From the NCBI GenBank assembly GCA_026692905.1, contig JAPLNL010000018.1:62001-126000 (forward strand): a stretch of 64,000 nucleotides of DNA. Direction: 5' to 3'. The position numbers and the translations under genes were made by a program. This DNA is from Planctomycetota bacterium (GTDB lineage: Bacteria; Planctomycetota; Planctomycetia; Pirellulales; Pirellulaceae). Positions 36,542 to 46,386 of the stretch are shown piece after piece. Each line of letters begins with the position of its first letter. Position 1 is the first letter of the stretch. Under the pieces are notes generated by a model, which saw only the letters and a list, made by a program, of their open reading frames with translations, did no database searches and had not been told where the DNA came from.

Positions 36542-37577
36542 TCCGCGTCATGCCTTGGTGTATCTCGCTGCAGCGCTCGTCACCGTACTGACTTTTCCTT
36601 TGATCTGGCTCGGTGGTCTAGTCACAACACACGATGCGGGCATGGCGGTTCCTGATTGGCCTGGCACGTTTGGCTACAACTTGTTTCTCTATCCCATTTC
36701 AGCCTGGGTATATGGCCCCTTTGATTTGTTTGTCGAACACGGGCATCGATTGCTCGCTTCCGTGGTCGGGCTTTTTGCGATCGTTCTCTGCGTGATCGCT
36801 TATCGAAATGAATCGCGTGGTTGGCTCGTGAAAGTTTGTTTTTTATTCTTGGGAGCCATTATCGCGCAAGGGGTTCTGGGAGGCGTTCGCGTACTTTTAG
36901 ACGCTCGTACTATCGCAATGATCCATGGATGCTCAGGTCCGCTGGTTTTCGCCCTGGGAAGCTTTATCGCAATGGCTTCGTCCAAACGTTGGCGGCTGGC
37001 GAGCCCAAAGACGGGCAGTAACGGCTTGGGCCGTGTCGCGGTTATGCTACTTGTGGTCTCCATCGGGCAATTGTTTGTCGGAGCTCATTTAAGACACTCG
37101 TTACCGACTTGGCGCCCACTGTTCTTCATGTCGCTGGTTCATACGCATCTTTTGATGGCGACTTTGATCTTGTTGGCTGTCCTATATATCGCTGTTTTGG
37201 TTCGAAATTCCGCGAACTCCGACAATCGTGAACTGCGAACACCCGCCAATGCCCTCCTGGTTATCGTAATACTACAAATACTGCTCGGTTTTGCAACCTG
37301 GGTTGCCAATTACGCCACCCCCTGGGTAGAGTTAACCCCGTGGCTTGCAAAATACACCGTTCAAGGAAAGGGTTTTTGGGAATCGATGATCGTTACAGGC
37401 CATCAAGCCACCGGCTCGCTCTTGATTGTGTGCTCACTTTGGCTAGCATGCAGAGCTTATCGCAGAGTCCCTGTTGAGCAATCCGCTGAGCATTCTCTTG
37501 CATCGTTAAGTAACGAATCTGAATCCACGGCCCGAAAATCCTTTCGGCCCGAATCCGTTAGTGTAGGCGTTGAATGA
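36525..37577 (+). CDS. ctaA: Heme A synthase (COX15/CtaA)
   Basis: The 350-residue membrane enzyme oxidises heme O to heme A. Eight hydrophobic segments are visible, with the family's conserved residues: IWLGGLVTTHDAGMAVPDWPG, EHGHRLLASVVG, GVLGGVRVLLDARTIAMIHG, VHTHLLMATLILL and TGHQATGSLL. The histidines in these segments ligate the hemes. ATG 36525 lies within the last codons of the cytochrome c gene, and the gene overlaps ctaB by four bases (ATGA), so the three genes are a coupled operon. The ORF is open upstream to 36327 only because it runs through the cytochrome gene. Confidence 0.92.
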   Translation: MNSPTNPRHALVYLAAALVTVLTFPLIWLGGLVTTHDAGMAVPDWPGTFGYNLFLYPISAWVYGPFDLFVEHGHRLLASVVGLFAIVLCVIAYRNESRGWLVKVCFLFLGAIIAQGVLGGVRVLLDARTIAMIHGCSGPLVFALGSFIAMASSKRWRLASPKTGSNGLGRVAVMLLVVSIGQLFVGAHLRHSLPTWRPLFFMSLVHTHLLMATLILLAVLYIAVLVRNSANSDNRELRTPANALLVIVILQILLGFATWVANYATPWVELTPWLAKYTVQGKGFWESMIVTGHQATGSLLIVCSLWLACRAYRRVPVEQSAEHSLASLSNESESTARKSFRPESVSVGVE

Positions 37578-38530
37578 GCACATCGTATCCGACATCCAAT
37601 GCCGCGACGGTCGAAGTACCGAGTATAGTTGCTGTCCATGATCAATCTAAGTCGATCGCTTGGTGGTCCGACTACATGGCTTTGACCAAGCCTCGCATCA
37701 TGCTCATGATTTTGCTGACCGTTGGCGTCGCCATGTTGGCAGCTTGTCGTATCAACGGCACTGTTGTCCCCTGGCTTGTGTGGATCAACACCCTCATCGC
37801 GACCGGAATGATCGCTGGCAGCGCAAGCACCCTCAATCAATGGTTCGAACGGGATCGCGATGCAATGATGCCTCGCACCCAAAAAAGGCCTTTGCCGAGC
37901 GGCCGCTTAACCGCATTGGAAGCGGCCGGTTTCGGTTGGCTCTTGTTCGCGTTCGGAAGCCTCTATCTATGGCTCGGTGCCAACGCAGAAGCGATGTGGT
38001 GCGGTGTCGCAACGTGGGTCGTTTACTGTTGGGTTTACACCCCGATGAAAACGATGTCGTGGTGGAACACCGCCGTTGGGACGCTACCCGGCGCATTGCC
38101 CGTCATGATAGGCTGGACGGCTGCTGGAGGTTCACTCTGGGATGCGGACGGTTGGGCGCTCACAGCGATTGTTGTCTTGTGGCAGTTTCCGCATTTCATG
38201 GCGATCGCTTGGCTTTATCGCGATCAATACGCACAAGCTGGCTTTCGGATGCTGACCAAAGAAGAGCCAACCGGCCTCGCCGCTGGCTGGCATGCGATCA
38301 TTCCCGCGTGCCTGTTGATTCCGCTTTCGATTGCGATTTTACATCCTGTCTCTACCATCACTTGGGTTGTCGCTCTCTTAGGCGCAGTGGCTTGTTTGGG
38401 CCAAGCGTCCGCTTCGTTGCGTTTCCTGAAAGAGAGAAACAACCTGACAGCCAAGAAACTGCTTCATAGCTCCCTGCTCTATCTACCTGCAATCATGTTG
38501 CTCGTGGTGGTTCGCTGGGGAATCGAATAA
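37574..38530 (+). CDS. ctaB: Protoheme IX farnesyltransferase (heme O synthase)
   Basis: The 318-residue UbiA-family prenyltransferase adds a farnesyl group to heme B, giving heme O, the substrate of CtaA. The sequence shows LTKPRIMLMILLTVGVAMLA, the aspartate-rich motif NQWFERDRDAMMPRTQKRP, and YTPMKTMSWWNTAVGTLPGA, with further transmembrane segments. The start overlaps the stop of ctaA. The following 247 bases to the MATE gene contain no gene I can support, only short palindromes such as ACCGG/CCGGT near 38568. Confidence 0.93.
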   Translation: MSTSYPTSNAATVEVPSIVAVHDQSKSIAWWSDYMALTKPRIMLMILLTVGVAMLAACRINGTVVPWLVWINTLIATGMIAGSASTLNQWFERDRDAMMPRTQKRPLPSGRLTALEAAGFGWLLFAFGSLYLWLGANAEAMWCGVATWVVYCWVYTPMKTMSWWNTAVGTLPGALPVMIGWTAAGGSLWDADGWALTAIVVLWQFPHFMAIAWLYRDQYAQAGFRMLTKEEPTGLAAGWHAIIPACLLIPLSIAILHPVSTITWVVALLGAVACLGQASASLRFLKERNNLTAKKLLHSSLLYLPAIMLLVVVRWGIE

Positions 38531-38777
38531 CGGCGGTTCGCAAGCTAAGCACATCGCCGTGTATTTTACCGGTGCATTAGCCGGTGGGCGCTAGCCCGGG
38601 TTTCCAAGATCGCTCGATATTTGTCGAGAACCTTGGGTAACGCCGGTGAGTGCTCAATAAACGCAGCAAAACCGAAGGGCGTTTCAGCCGCACAGGCTCT
38701 TGCACATCCGGACCAATCGAATCGAGAACCAGCATGAGCATCATCCATTTGAGCACGAGCACCAAGGCCGACAATAA

Positions 38778-40202
38778 ATGAGTTCTCCCTTGCGAAAAGA
38801 CCTAGCAGAAGTGCTGTCGACCGCTTGGCCGCTGATGCTGTCGACCGGTTTGTTTTCGTTGACGTTGTTTGTCGACCGCATGTTGCTCTTTCGCTATTCG
38901 GCATCGAGTGCGGCGGCAGCCATGGGTGCAGGGACCATTCTCTGGACGATCAATTGCATGCCCATCGGCGTCTGTGGGTACACGAACACGTTCGTCGCTC
39001 AGTACCTTTCAGCCAAACGGCCCACACGGGCGCTGCAGGTAGTCTGGCAAGGGATATTGTTAGCCTTGTGCATTGGGCCGATCCTTGCCATTTTCGGCTA
39101 CAACGCGGAGCTGTTGTTCTCCGCGATGGGGCACAGCGAAAACCTCGCTCGCCAAGAAGCGGAGTATTTTGTCTGGTTGATTCCAGGGACCTGGGCCTCC
39201 ATCATCGCCTCTGCCCTGGTCGGACTTTTCTCCGGAAGTGGTCGATCTATGATCCTGTTGTACACAGACATGGTCGTGTCCGTGGTCAACGCAGTTTTGG
39301 ACTACATCATGATCTTTGGACTTTTGGGTTGCCCTGAGCTTGGAGTACGAGGGGCAGCAATTGCCAGCAGTATTGCTCTGGTTTTGAAGCTCGTCATTCT
39401 GGCGTATGTCGCCCGTAAAGACTTTCAGCTCAAGAACAAACAAGCTGGAGTCTATGTCGACCCGGAAACGCTAGGCTCGAATCGTGCAGGCATGGCGGAG
39501 TTGTTGAAGTGGGACTTTCCTCTGATGAGACGCCTGATTCATTTCGGGTGGCCAGCGGGCGTATCGGTTGTCGCAGAAGCGATCTGCTTTACCACTATCA
39601 TGATGATTGTCGGACAGATCGGCGAAGACGAAGCGGACGCGACGACGCTCGCTTTAGGCGTGAACCTCATTGCCTTTATCCCATTGGTTGGACTTGGAAC
39701 AGCCACAGGCGTACTGGTAGCGAAGTACTTGGTGCGCGAACAAATCGAAACGGCCAGACGGATGGTTTTCAGTGGCTTGTTGATCGGGATCGCGTACAGC
39801 ATGATTTTCGTGGTTTTGTACGGCGGCTTCCCGGATGCGATCATGACGGTCTATGCGTTGGATACGGACCCGCAAAGATTCGAGGCGATGCGACCGATGT
39901 TGCGTCCTCTGTTGTACTTCATCGCAGGCTATTGCGTATTCGACGCGTTTCAAACGGTGTTCGTCGGTGCATTGAAGGGGGCGGGCGACACACGCTTTGT
40001 CCTTGGCGGCCACATCTTCGCTGGAGCAACGACCGTTATCGGTGGTATCTGGATTAATCGCTGGACAGGCTTAGGCGGGCTCTACTATTGGTGGTGGGTA
40101 ATCGCGGTATGGGTAGTCATGTTAGCTGTCATCTTTACAGCCCGTTACCTACACGGCGGTTGGCAAACCAAACGCGTCATCGAACCAACCGTTGCCGATT
40201 AG
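38778..40202 (+). CDS. MATE-family efflux transporter
   Basis: The 474-residue protein has about 12 transmembrane segments in two related halves, as in MATE drug/sodium antiporters. Segments such as FLIPGTWAS-like VWLIPGTWASIIASALVG, DMVVSVVNAVLDYIMIFG and LGCPELGVRGAAIASSIAL in the first half, and GWPAGVSVVAEAICFTTIMM in the second, are characteristic. The substrate (organic cation, drug or metabolite) cannot be read from the sequence. Single gene, with no regulator beside it. Confidence 0.88.
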   Translation: MSSPLRKDLAEVLSTAWPLMLSTGLFSLTLFVDRMLLFRYSASSAAAAMGAGTILWTINCMPIGVCGYTNTFVAQYLSAKRPTRALQVVWQGILLALCIGPILAIFGYNAELLFSAMGHSENLARQEAEYFVWLIPGTWASIIASALVGLFSGSGRSMILLYTDMVVSVVNAVLDYIMIFGLLGCPELGVRGAAIASSIALVLKLVILAYVARKDFQLKNKQAGVYVDPETLGSNRAGMAELLKWDFPLMRRLIHFGWPAGVSVVAEAICFTTIMMIVGQIGEDEADATTLALGVNLIAFIPLVGLGTATGVLVAKYLVREQIETARRMVFSGLLIGIAYSMIFVVLYGGFPDAIMTVYALDTDPQRFEAMRPMLRPLLYFIAGYCVFDAFQTVFVGALKGAGDTRFVLGGHIFAGATTVIGGIWINRWTGLGGLYYWWWVIAVWVVMLAVIFTARYLHGGWQTKRVIEPTVAD

Positions 40203-40633
40203 TTTTGCCCACATTGGTGTACCGGCTTCAGCCGGCTTGGGAAACGTTCCGAATGGGAGCCAAGCCGAATGGAATCGGTCCTTTTGAGGTTGAATCGCGA
40301 ATGCGATGGCGATCGAAAGCCAGGGCAACAGTCGCTTTGCGAACGAACAACCAGTTTTAGCTGCATTGATAATGAGATTTCTTTAGGTGCAGAATTGCCA
40401 GGAACTTAAATCCGTCTACGCCAGACGCGATCGAATCGCCCCCAGCCGGATCACCAATGGTTGCGACAACAGGCGATGCTGCAGACAGAGTCCAGCTTTT
40501 TTACGAACGATCTTCGCACGTATGCTATGGAAACCGAATTTGGTCGTCTAGAATAAGAATTTTTGGCGAAGAAAGATTTTTATTTTGCTGCTGCTCCCAA
40601 CACGCTTCCTTGGTATCAGCTTCTAAAGCTGAA
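40203..40633 (+). other. Intergenic region upstream of the ECF/kinase pair, 431 bases
   Basis: No gene is supported. A short palindrome (ACCGGCTTCAGCCGGCT near 40220-40236) follows the MATE stop. An open frame runs from 40457 into the sigma factor, but its N-terminal 59 residues look non-coding (Cys-rich, unusual composition). The promoter of the sigma/kinase pair should lie here; I could not define it. Confidence 0.4.
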
Positions 40634-41266
40634 ATGGAGATTGCAGTGGAAACACAAAACGAAACCTCTGAAGAAACTGTAGGCTCCGAAGTTGGAATCC
40701 CTCAAGACCTGCTAGGGGATGAGCCTGCAAATGTTGGACTGCAGTTTTCACTTGTCTACAACGAACTAAGGCGTCTCGCGACCATTCGTCTGAGAAACTT
40801 GTCTCCAGGGAGTTCGATGCAGGCAACCACATTGGTGCATGAAGCGTTCTTGAAACTCTACGCGTCTGCGCGGAATTCGAATCGGCAACTTCTGCTTGAT
40901 CCTGCCACTTTCTTTGCCGCGGTCTCGGAAGCCATGCGCAGCATCATCATTGATTGCTATCGGCGCAATCAAAGCTTAAAACGCGGAGGCGATCGCTTAA
41001 GATTGGATCTTGACCTAAATGAATATGGAATCATGCCTAAATCTGAGTCTATCGATATACTCGCTTTGGACGATGCATTAGAAGAATTTGAAAAGGTTCA
41101 TCCGGAGAAGTCCCAATTGGTGAAGATGAAATTTTTTGGCGGTATGTCGATGGAGGAATGCGCGTCTGCTTTGAGTATCTCGACAGCAACCGCGAGTCGA
41201 CACTGGCGCTACTCCAAAGCTTGGTTGGTCGCACGACTCGAGCAATCCGATTTCAACGATGCGTGA
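40634..41266 (+). CDS. ECF-type RNA polymerase sigma factor
   Basis: The 210-residue protein has the two sigma domains of the group found in Planctomycetes with kinase partners. Region 2 runs from FSLVYNELRRLATIRLRNL to TTLVHEAFLKLYASA and IIIDCYRRNQS. Region 4 is LVKMKFFGGMSMEECASALSI followed by a helix-turn-helix (STATASRHWRYSKAWL). It would direct RNA polymerase to a small set of promoters. The stop overlaps the kinase gene by eight bases. No anti-sigma gene is adjacent, so control by phosphorylation from the coupled kinase is the likely mode; that is inference from the gene pair. Confidence 0.88.
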   Translation: MEIAVETQNETSEETVGSEVGIPQDLLGDEPANVGLQFSLVYNELRRLATIRLRNLSPGSSMQATTLVHEAFLKLYASARNSNRQLLLDPATFFAAVSEAMRSIIIDCYRRNQSLKRGGDRLRLDLDLNEYGIMPKSESIDILALDDALEEFEKVHPEKSQLVKMKFFGGMSMEECASALSISTATASRHWRYSKAWLVARLEQSDFNDA

Positions 41267-44200
41267 GTTCCCAAGCGAAGAGTCGGTATTTGAGGAACTG
41301 CTCGCGTGTTCAAACGAAGAGCAACGAAACACGATTCTTGACGATCGTTGTGGACATGAGTCCGCATTTCGAGACCGCATGAATGCTTTGTTAGCCGCCT
41401 ACCTTCAGAGTGACTGTCTCGAGAAGCCAAGTACATTCGCGACTTATTTGTTGAATCTGCCTAGCCAGCTCAAAGGAAAACGCGTCGGTAACTTTGAGGT
41501 TTTGGAAGGGATCGGCGAAGGCGGAATGGGGGATGTCTATCTCGGCCGCGCAGTTGAGCCTCCATTTGATTTGGTTGCGATCAAAGTGATCAAACCCGGA
41601 ATGGATACCAGGCAAGTTCTTTCGCGATTCGAACTCGAACGGAGGACATTGCAGCAGCTAAGTCACCCAAATATCGCAAGGTATGTTGCGTCTGGAATGA
41701 CGGAATCCGGTTCCGCCTTCTTTGCAATGGAACTAGTAAGGGGATCGCCAATCACGGAGTTCTGTGATCGACATCGTCTCTCGTTGGTGGACCGGCTTGA
41801 GATTTTCGTGACCTTGTGTCGCGCCGTAGCCCACGCAAACGAACAGAATTTCATTCACCGAGATCTGAAACCAAGCAACGTGTTGGTTGGTCGCGTGAAC
41901 GGCGCGCCCACTGTCAAAGTTATCGATTTCGGTGTCGCCAAGGCACTTACCACCGATTATGACATCAGCTCAAGATTTACCGGTTCGGCGCAATGGATCG
42001 GTACAGCCCAGTACATGAGTCTTGAACAATCGCAATGTAGTTCCGATGTTGACTGCCGAACGGATGTTTACTCACTAGGATGTATCCTCTATGAATTGAT
42101 TTGCAACTCGACGCCTCTTGACGCTACGACGGCAAAGGCCTTGGATCTGGTCTCGTTGAGGACTTTCATTTCGACGAATGTCCCAAAGCTCCCGAGCCGG
42201 AAACTGATGTCGATTGCCAAACCGGATTTAGAAACGATCGCGACCGAAAGGTCCACAACGCCGTCCAAACTTAGCCGTGACGTGTCAGGGAAACTGGATT
42301 GGATCGTGTCCAAGGCAATCGTTGCAGATCGATCGCAACGATACACCACTGCAGAATTATTGGCTTGCGATGTTGAAGCGTTTCTAAATGGGGCACCTAT
42401 CTCTGCAAAGTCACCAACGAAGTCATCTTCGCAATCCGGCAATGAACGGTTCAAAAAGAGTATTGTCGCTATTGGGCTAGTTGGTTGCCTCTTGGCGTCT
42501 GCCTTGGTTGCGTACTTGATGATGAACAGCAGCCCGATGTCCTGGATTGTCAGTGCTCCTAGTGTAGGGCCGAGCAAAACCACGAACCGAGAAGTCGATG
42601 CCAATGCGATACACGAGACTTATCGCTTTTTGTCCGAAGCGGCGATGGCAATAGAAGCGGGGGTTCCCGAACAGGCAAAAGTTTTGTTTGACGAAAACGG
42701 CGGACTCTCTCAAAGCTCCCCCAAAAACACCTTCATCGCAAACTATCTGCGTGGTCGAATCCCAGAAGTTCTTCGAGAATTCACCACGAGTGCCGGTCAG
42801 CTAATCTTCGCAGATCGCTCCGCCGATAGTCGATTGCTTGCGATGGGAAGCTACGACGGTGAAGTCATTGTATGGGACTACGAAACGACTGCCGTGAAAT
42901 ATCAGTTTCGACCGTCCAATATTGAGATTACGAGAGTTGCCTTTTCTCCGGATTCGAAAACACTCGCGGCAGCTGGCCAAGGATCGACCATTTGGTTGTG
43001 GAATATGCGAGATGGTCAGTTGCTTGGTTCGATGAGCAATCATATTGGTACGATTAGCAATATTGGTTGGTCTCCTGATGGCAAGATATTGGTGTCGGGT
43101 GATCGCCATGGCCAGGTGAGTCTTTGGGACGCTTCGACCCGAGAGTGCATTCGAGTTTTGCAGGAGCAACAAGAGGTCGATACCGCGATTCGCTACATTC
43201 ATTGGCTGCCGGATGGAGCAACGCTTGCCATTCTTCAAGGCAATCTAGGGTTATTGCTATGGGATACCGCGACTTGGACTAGCAAGCTTTATCCTCAGGG
43301 ATATGACTCCCTGAACATAGCCGTTTCTCCGAATAATCGCTACCTGGCTTTTGGTGGCTATGGCGATGGATTGAATGTCATCGATCTACAAGATCCCAAT
43401 GATCAAACTCGGGTAACAACATCTGTTTTGTCGAAATTCGGAATTACCACCTCGTTGGTGTTCACGTCCGACCGTCGCGTCGTTCGCGGAACATCTTCCG
43501 GAATTGTCGAGGCGTTCGACCATTCGAAAGAAACAAATAATTGGGACTCGATAGGAAGAATCAACTTAGAAGGTGCAACATCTGGCATCTTTCGAATGGA
43601 GTATTCGAAAGACGATGCCACCATGCTTTTGGCGATCGGCCAACCAAGTGTATGTCGCTTGTATTCTGCCAAGGAATTTTCCGCATATGTGGCCCATGAC
43701 AACGGCATGCGACTATTGGGAACCATTCCCCAATTGAGCCGTTCTTTCTGGTGGGATGATTCGTCCCAGCAAATCCGCATCGAAGATTCCGTCGATCGGA
43801 CGTTTATCGCGACGCTCCCGTTGCAGCCAGTATTAAATTGTCCCATAACTTACGCGGAGAAGAATGGAGTGGTGGCCATTGCCATACGTGGAAATCAAGA
43901 CGCCACGGGTACGAACAATCGTGCTGTGCTTTTGAGGTCAGACAACTGGGAGGAGATCGCGAGTTTAGAGTGTACTGAGCCAATTTCAAACCTCAGTTTT
44001 TCGCGAGACACAGATTTGTTGGCTGCTGGTTGCGAGTGGGGGTTAACGAGGGTTTGGAATATCGCGTCAGGCAGTTTCCAAGACTGGTATTTCAGTAAAG
44101 AAAAAAGAACATACCGGGCTGTATTCTCCCCTGTCCAGGACTTGCTTGCAGTCGGAGGAATAGGGTCGGACACCATGCGAACTCTTGACTGCAAATCTCT

Positions 44201-44606
44201 CGAGGAAATAGACACAATCAATCTGCAAAGTCCCTGGGCGTCCTTTGAATTCAATCGGGCCGGAGGATTATTGGTTTTGGGGGATAAACGCATTTCCTGT
44301 TTTGACCCGCTGTTGAAGCGAGTAGAATGGATTGCACCTTATCGATCCCAAAATACGACAATGTCCAATTTGGCATTGTCGTTCACTCCAGACGAACGCT
44401 CTTTTGTGAAGTTCGACGACGAATCCGTTGATATTTGGGACCTGGATACTCACAAGACAATCATGAGCATTTCCGTACAGAACCAATTTCCGACTAAGTC
44501 AAACCAGACTTTGGAAGGTCGGTTTCAGATCCACTTCTCGAATCCAAAGACAATGCTTATCAGCGACCGCGCTTCGAATACTTGCCTTGAGCTCTCGGGG
44601 AAATAA
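41259..44606 (+). CDS. Membrane Ser/Thr protein kinase with WD40-like sensor domain
   Basis: The 1115-residue protein has a complete kinase domain: glycine loop GEGGMGDV (86-93), catalytic lysine in VAIK (Lys109), HRDLKPSN (200-207), DFG (223-225) and GTAQYMSLEQ in place of the usual GTPxYMxPEQ. A transmembrane helix follows at about 401-423. The large C-terminal part, presumably outside the cytoplasm, contains repeated beta-propeller blades such as SPDSKTLAAAGQGSTIWLW, SPDGKILVSGDRHGQVSLWD and SRDTDLLAAGCEWGLTRVW. WD40 propellers bind proteins or ligands, so this is a candidate receptor kinase. It overlaps the sigma gene by eight bases, implying a stoichiometric signalling pair. Confidence 0.88.
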   Translation: MREFPSEESVFEELLACSNEEQRNTILDDRCGHESAFRDRMNALLAAYLQSDCLEKPSTFATYLLNLPSQLKGKRVGNFEVLEGIGEGGMGDVYLGRAVEPPFDLVAIKVIKPGMDTRQVLSRFELERRTLQQLSHPNIARYVASGMTESGSAFFAMELVRGSPITEFCDRHRLSLVDRLEIFVTLCRAVAHANEQNFIHRDLKPSNVLVGRVNGAPTVKVIDFGVAKALTTDYDISSRFTGSAQWIGTAQYMSLEQSQCSSDVDCRTDVYSLGCILYELICNSTPLDATTAKALDLVSLRTFISTNVPKLPSRKLMSIAKPDLETIATERSTTPSKLSRDVSGKLDWIVSKAIVADRSQRYTTAELLACDVEAFLNGAPISAKSPTKSSSQSGNERFKKSIVAIGLVGCLLASALVAYLMMNSSPMSWIVSAPSVGPSKTTNREVDANAIHETYRFLSEAAMAIEAGVPEQAKVLFDENGGLSQSSPKNTFIANYLRGRIPEVLREFTTSAGQLIFADRSADSRLLAMGSYDGEVIVWDYETTAVKYQFRPSNIEITRVAFSPDSKTLAAAGQGSTIWLWNMRDGQLLGSMSNHIGTISNIGWSPDGKILVSGDRHGQVSLWDASTRECIRVLQEQQEVDTAIRYIHWLPDGATLAILQGNLGLLLWDTATWTSKLYPQGYDSLNIAVSPNNRYLAFGGYGDGLNVIDLQDPNDQTRVTTSVLSKFGITTSLVFTSDRRVVRGTSSGIVEAFDHSKETNNWDSIGRINLEGATSGIFRMEYSKDDATMLLAIGQPSVCRLYSAKEFSAYVAHDNGMRLLGTIPQLSRSFWWDDSSQQIRIEDSVDRTFIATLPLQPVLNCPITYAEKNGVVAIAIRGNQDATGTNNRAVLLRSDNWEEIASLECTEPISNLSFSRDTDLLAAGCEWGLTRVWNIASGSFQDWYFSKEKRTYRAVFSPVQDLLAVGGIGSDTMRTLDCKSLEEIDTINLQSPWASFEFNRAGGLLVLGDKRISCFDPLLKRVEWIAPYRSQNTTMSNLALSFTPDERSFVKFDDESVDIWDLDTHKTIMSISVQNQFPTKSNQTLEGRFQIHFSNPKTMLISDRASNTCLELSGK

Positions 44607-44883
44607 TTGACGCCCACTTTGGCAACGCTATGTCGGCTCTGGTTTATTGCTTTTTTCTGCGTTTTGGCCAATGGAATGTACTTGGCGCCTGGAATTTCGG
44701 GGATCGCTACTTGGATACACCCAAACTACTAGAACATGGTGCTTTTCCGGTAACGATTGGGATATACTGTTTGGCGACCATCGGCTTTGACTACTTGGGC
44801 TTTCGGCAGCAATGCGTCCGATTGCTCTCCCACCTCCAAATCCACCTGCCTCGAATTCTCCCTCCCCTTAGCAGTAGAAAATC
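44607..44883 (+). other. Intergenic region before the DUF1552 gene, 277 bases
   Basis: An 85-codon ORF (44630-44887) ends with a TGA overlapping the DUF1552 start (ATGA), but its composition is not convincing and I recognise no family in it. No DUF1592/DUF1588 gene, the usual partner, is present. Confidence 0.35.
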
Positions 44884-46188
44884 ATGAAATCCATTCTGAC
44901 TACACGTAGAACGATGCTTCGCGGAATCGGCGTAACCATGGCGTTGCCTTGGATGGAGTCGATGCGAGTTTGGGGCGCTGAGGCAGGCGCGACCGCTGTT
45001 AACGGTGAAGCTCCGGTTCGAATGGCGGTCTTGTTTTCTGGGAATGGGTTTCACAAGGATCATTGGTGGGCCAAAGGGAGTGGCAAAGAAATGGAGCTTG
45101 GCAAGGTCCTCGAACCGCTCCTCCCTCACCGCGAGAAACTGCTGTTCGTCAAAGGGCTGTACAACGAAGAAGCTCTGAAAGGCAACATCCATAGCTCTCA
45201 AACAGGGAACTTGCTGAGCGGTGCCCCGCTTGAGGCTGGTGGCGGTATTCGAAGCGGTACCAGCATCGATCAATTACTGGCTCAAAACTACGGGCAGACG
45301 ACCAAGGTGCCGAGCTTGGTCTTGGGTTGCGAAAAGGGTAACCCTTCGGTTCACAAGAATTACTCCATGATCTATAGCAGCCATATCTCATGGAGTTCGC
45401 CAACGACCCCAACGCCACTTGAAGTCTATCCTGCACTCGCATTCGATCGTCTGTTTCGCGATGCGAGCAGCAAGGGGGACAAAAGTGTGCTCGATGCCGT
45501 TCTCGAGGACGCGACCTCGTTTCGCAAATCGATCAGTACCAGCGACCAACAGAAACTGGACGAGTACCTTAGCTCCGTTCGCGAAGTAGAACAACGCATC
45601 GCGGGAGCGGGCAAGCGAGGAGAGTTGCAGGGCTGGCGACCCACTCTAGACAAACCCAACATGCCAAGACCTGCCGACGGAATCCCGCAAGATATAGCAG
45701 AGCACATGCGGTTGATGTGCGACATTCTGGTATTGGCATTTCAGACCGACACCACCCGTTTGTGTACGCTCAAGCTCAACAACGATCACTCGTCGCTCCG
45801 CTTTCCGAACCTCAATGTGGACTACATGATCCACCATTTGCTTTCTCACCAAGAGTCAGACGACTGGCTGAAAGTGAATCGATTCTTCCTCGAGCAGTTT
45901 GGCTACATCGCAACCAAGTTGGATGGAATCCAAGAAGGGGAGCGATCCGCCTTAGACAACTCCGTTTTGATGTATTGCAGCAGCATGATGACGGGCAGCC
46001 ATGATGCGACACGTCTCCCGGTTGCGATTCTCGGCAAGGGAGGCGGAAAGTTACAGACTGGACGGGTTCTGGATTACGAGGGAAAGCCAAACCGCAAGAT
46101 GTGCAGCTTGTACTTGTCCTTGCTGGACAAGTTTGGATTGCCCATGAACAAGTTTGGGGATTCGACCGAACGCCTTTCGGAGATATGA
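44884..46188 (+). CDS. DUF1552 domain protein with export signal
   Basis: The 434-residue protein begins with a Tat-like start (TTRRTMLRGIGVTMALPWME) and continues with the DUF1552 pattern: RMAVLFSGNGFHKDHWWAKG, LLFVKGLYNEEALKGNIHSS, a later HMRLMCDILVLAFQTDTTRL, MTGSHDATRLPVAILGKGGG and a Leu-rich end. In planctomycetes it normally follows a gene of the DUF1592/DUF1588 type; that partner is missing here. The biochemical role is unknown. The family is related to DUF1501 in layout, and export in folded form is likely. Confidence 0.88.
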   Translation: MKSILTTRRTMLRGIGVTMALPWMESMRVWGAEAGATAVNGEAPVRMAVLFSGNGFHKDHWWAKGSGKEMELGKVLEPLLPHREKLLFVKGLYNEEALKGNIHSSQTGNLLSGAPLEAGGGIRSGTSIDQLLAQNYGQTTKVPSLVLGCEKGNPSVHKNYSMIYSSHISWSSPTTPTPLEVYPALAFDRLFRDASSKGDKSVLDAVLEDATSFRKSISTSDQQKLDEYLSSVREVEQRIAGAGKRGELQGWRPTLDKPNMPRPADGIPQDIAEHMRLMCDILVLAFQTDTTRLCTLKLNNDHSSLRFPNLNVDYMIHHLLSHQESDDWLKVNRFFLEQFGYIATKLDGIQEGERSALDNSVLMYCSSMMTGSHDATRLPVAILGKGGGKLQTGRVLDYEGKPNRKMCSLYLSLLDKFGLPMNKFGDSTERLSEI

Positions 46189-46386
46189 TTGGCACTTTGT
46201 TTTGCAGCAAAAGGCAAATTGAGTAATCGAAACATTGTGAATAATCCGACCCCTTGGAATGGTGGACTTCAACGCAAAGCCTCTCAGGTTGTAGCGAGCA
46301 TACGGACCGCGACTATACTCGGTCTGCGAGTCGCGTTTCACTCAAAGTGAATTTCGCTTTCTTCTTTCAACAACAACGATCCGTTC

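Noticed and set aside
38566-38904. Minus-strand ORF between heme O synthase and the MATE gene
   Set aside because: It overlaps the MATE start antisense, and its composition is not protein-like.
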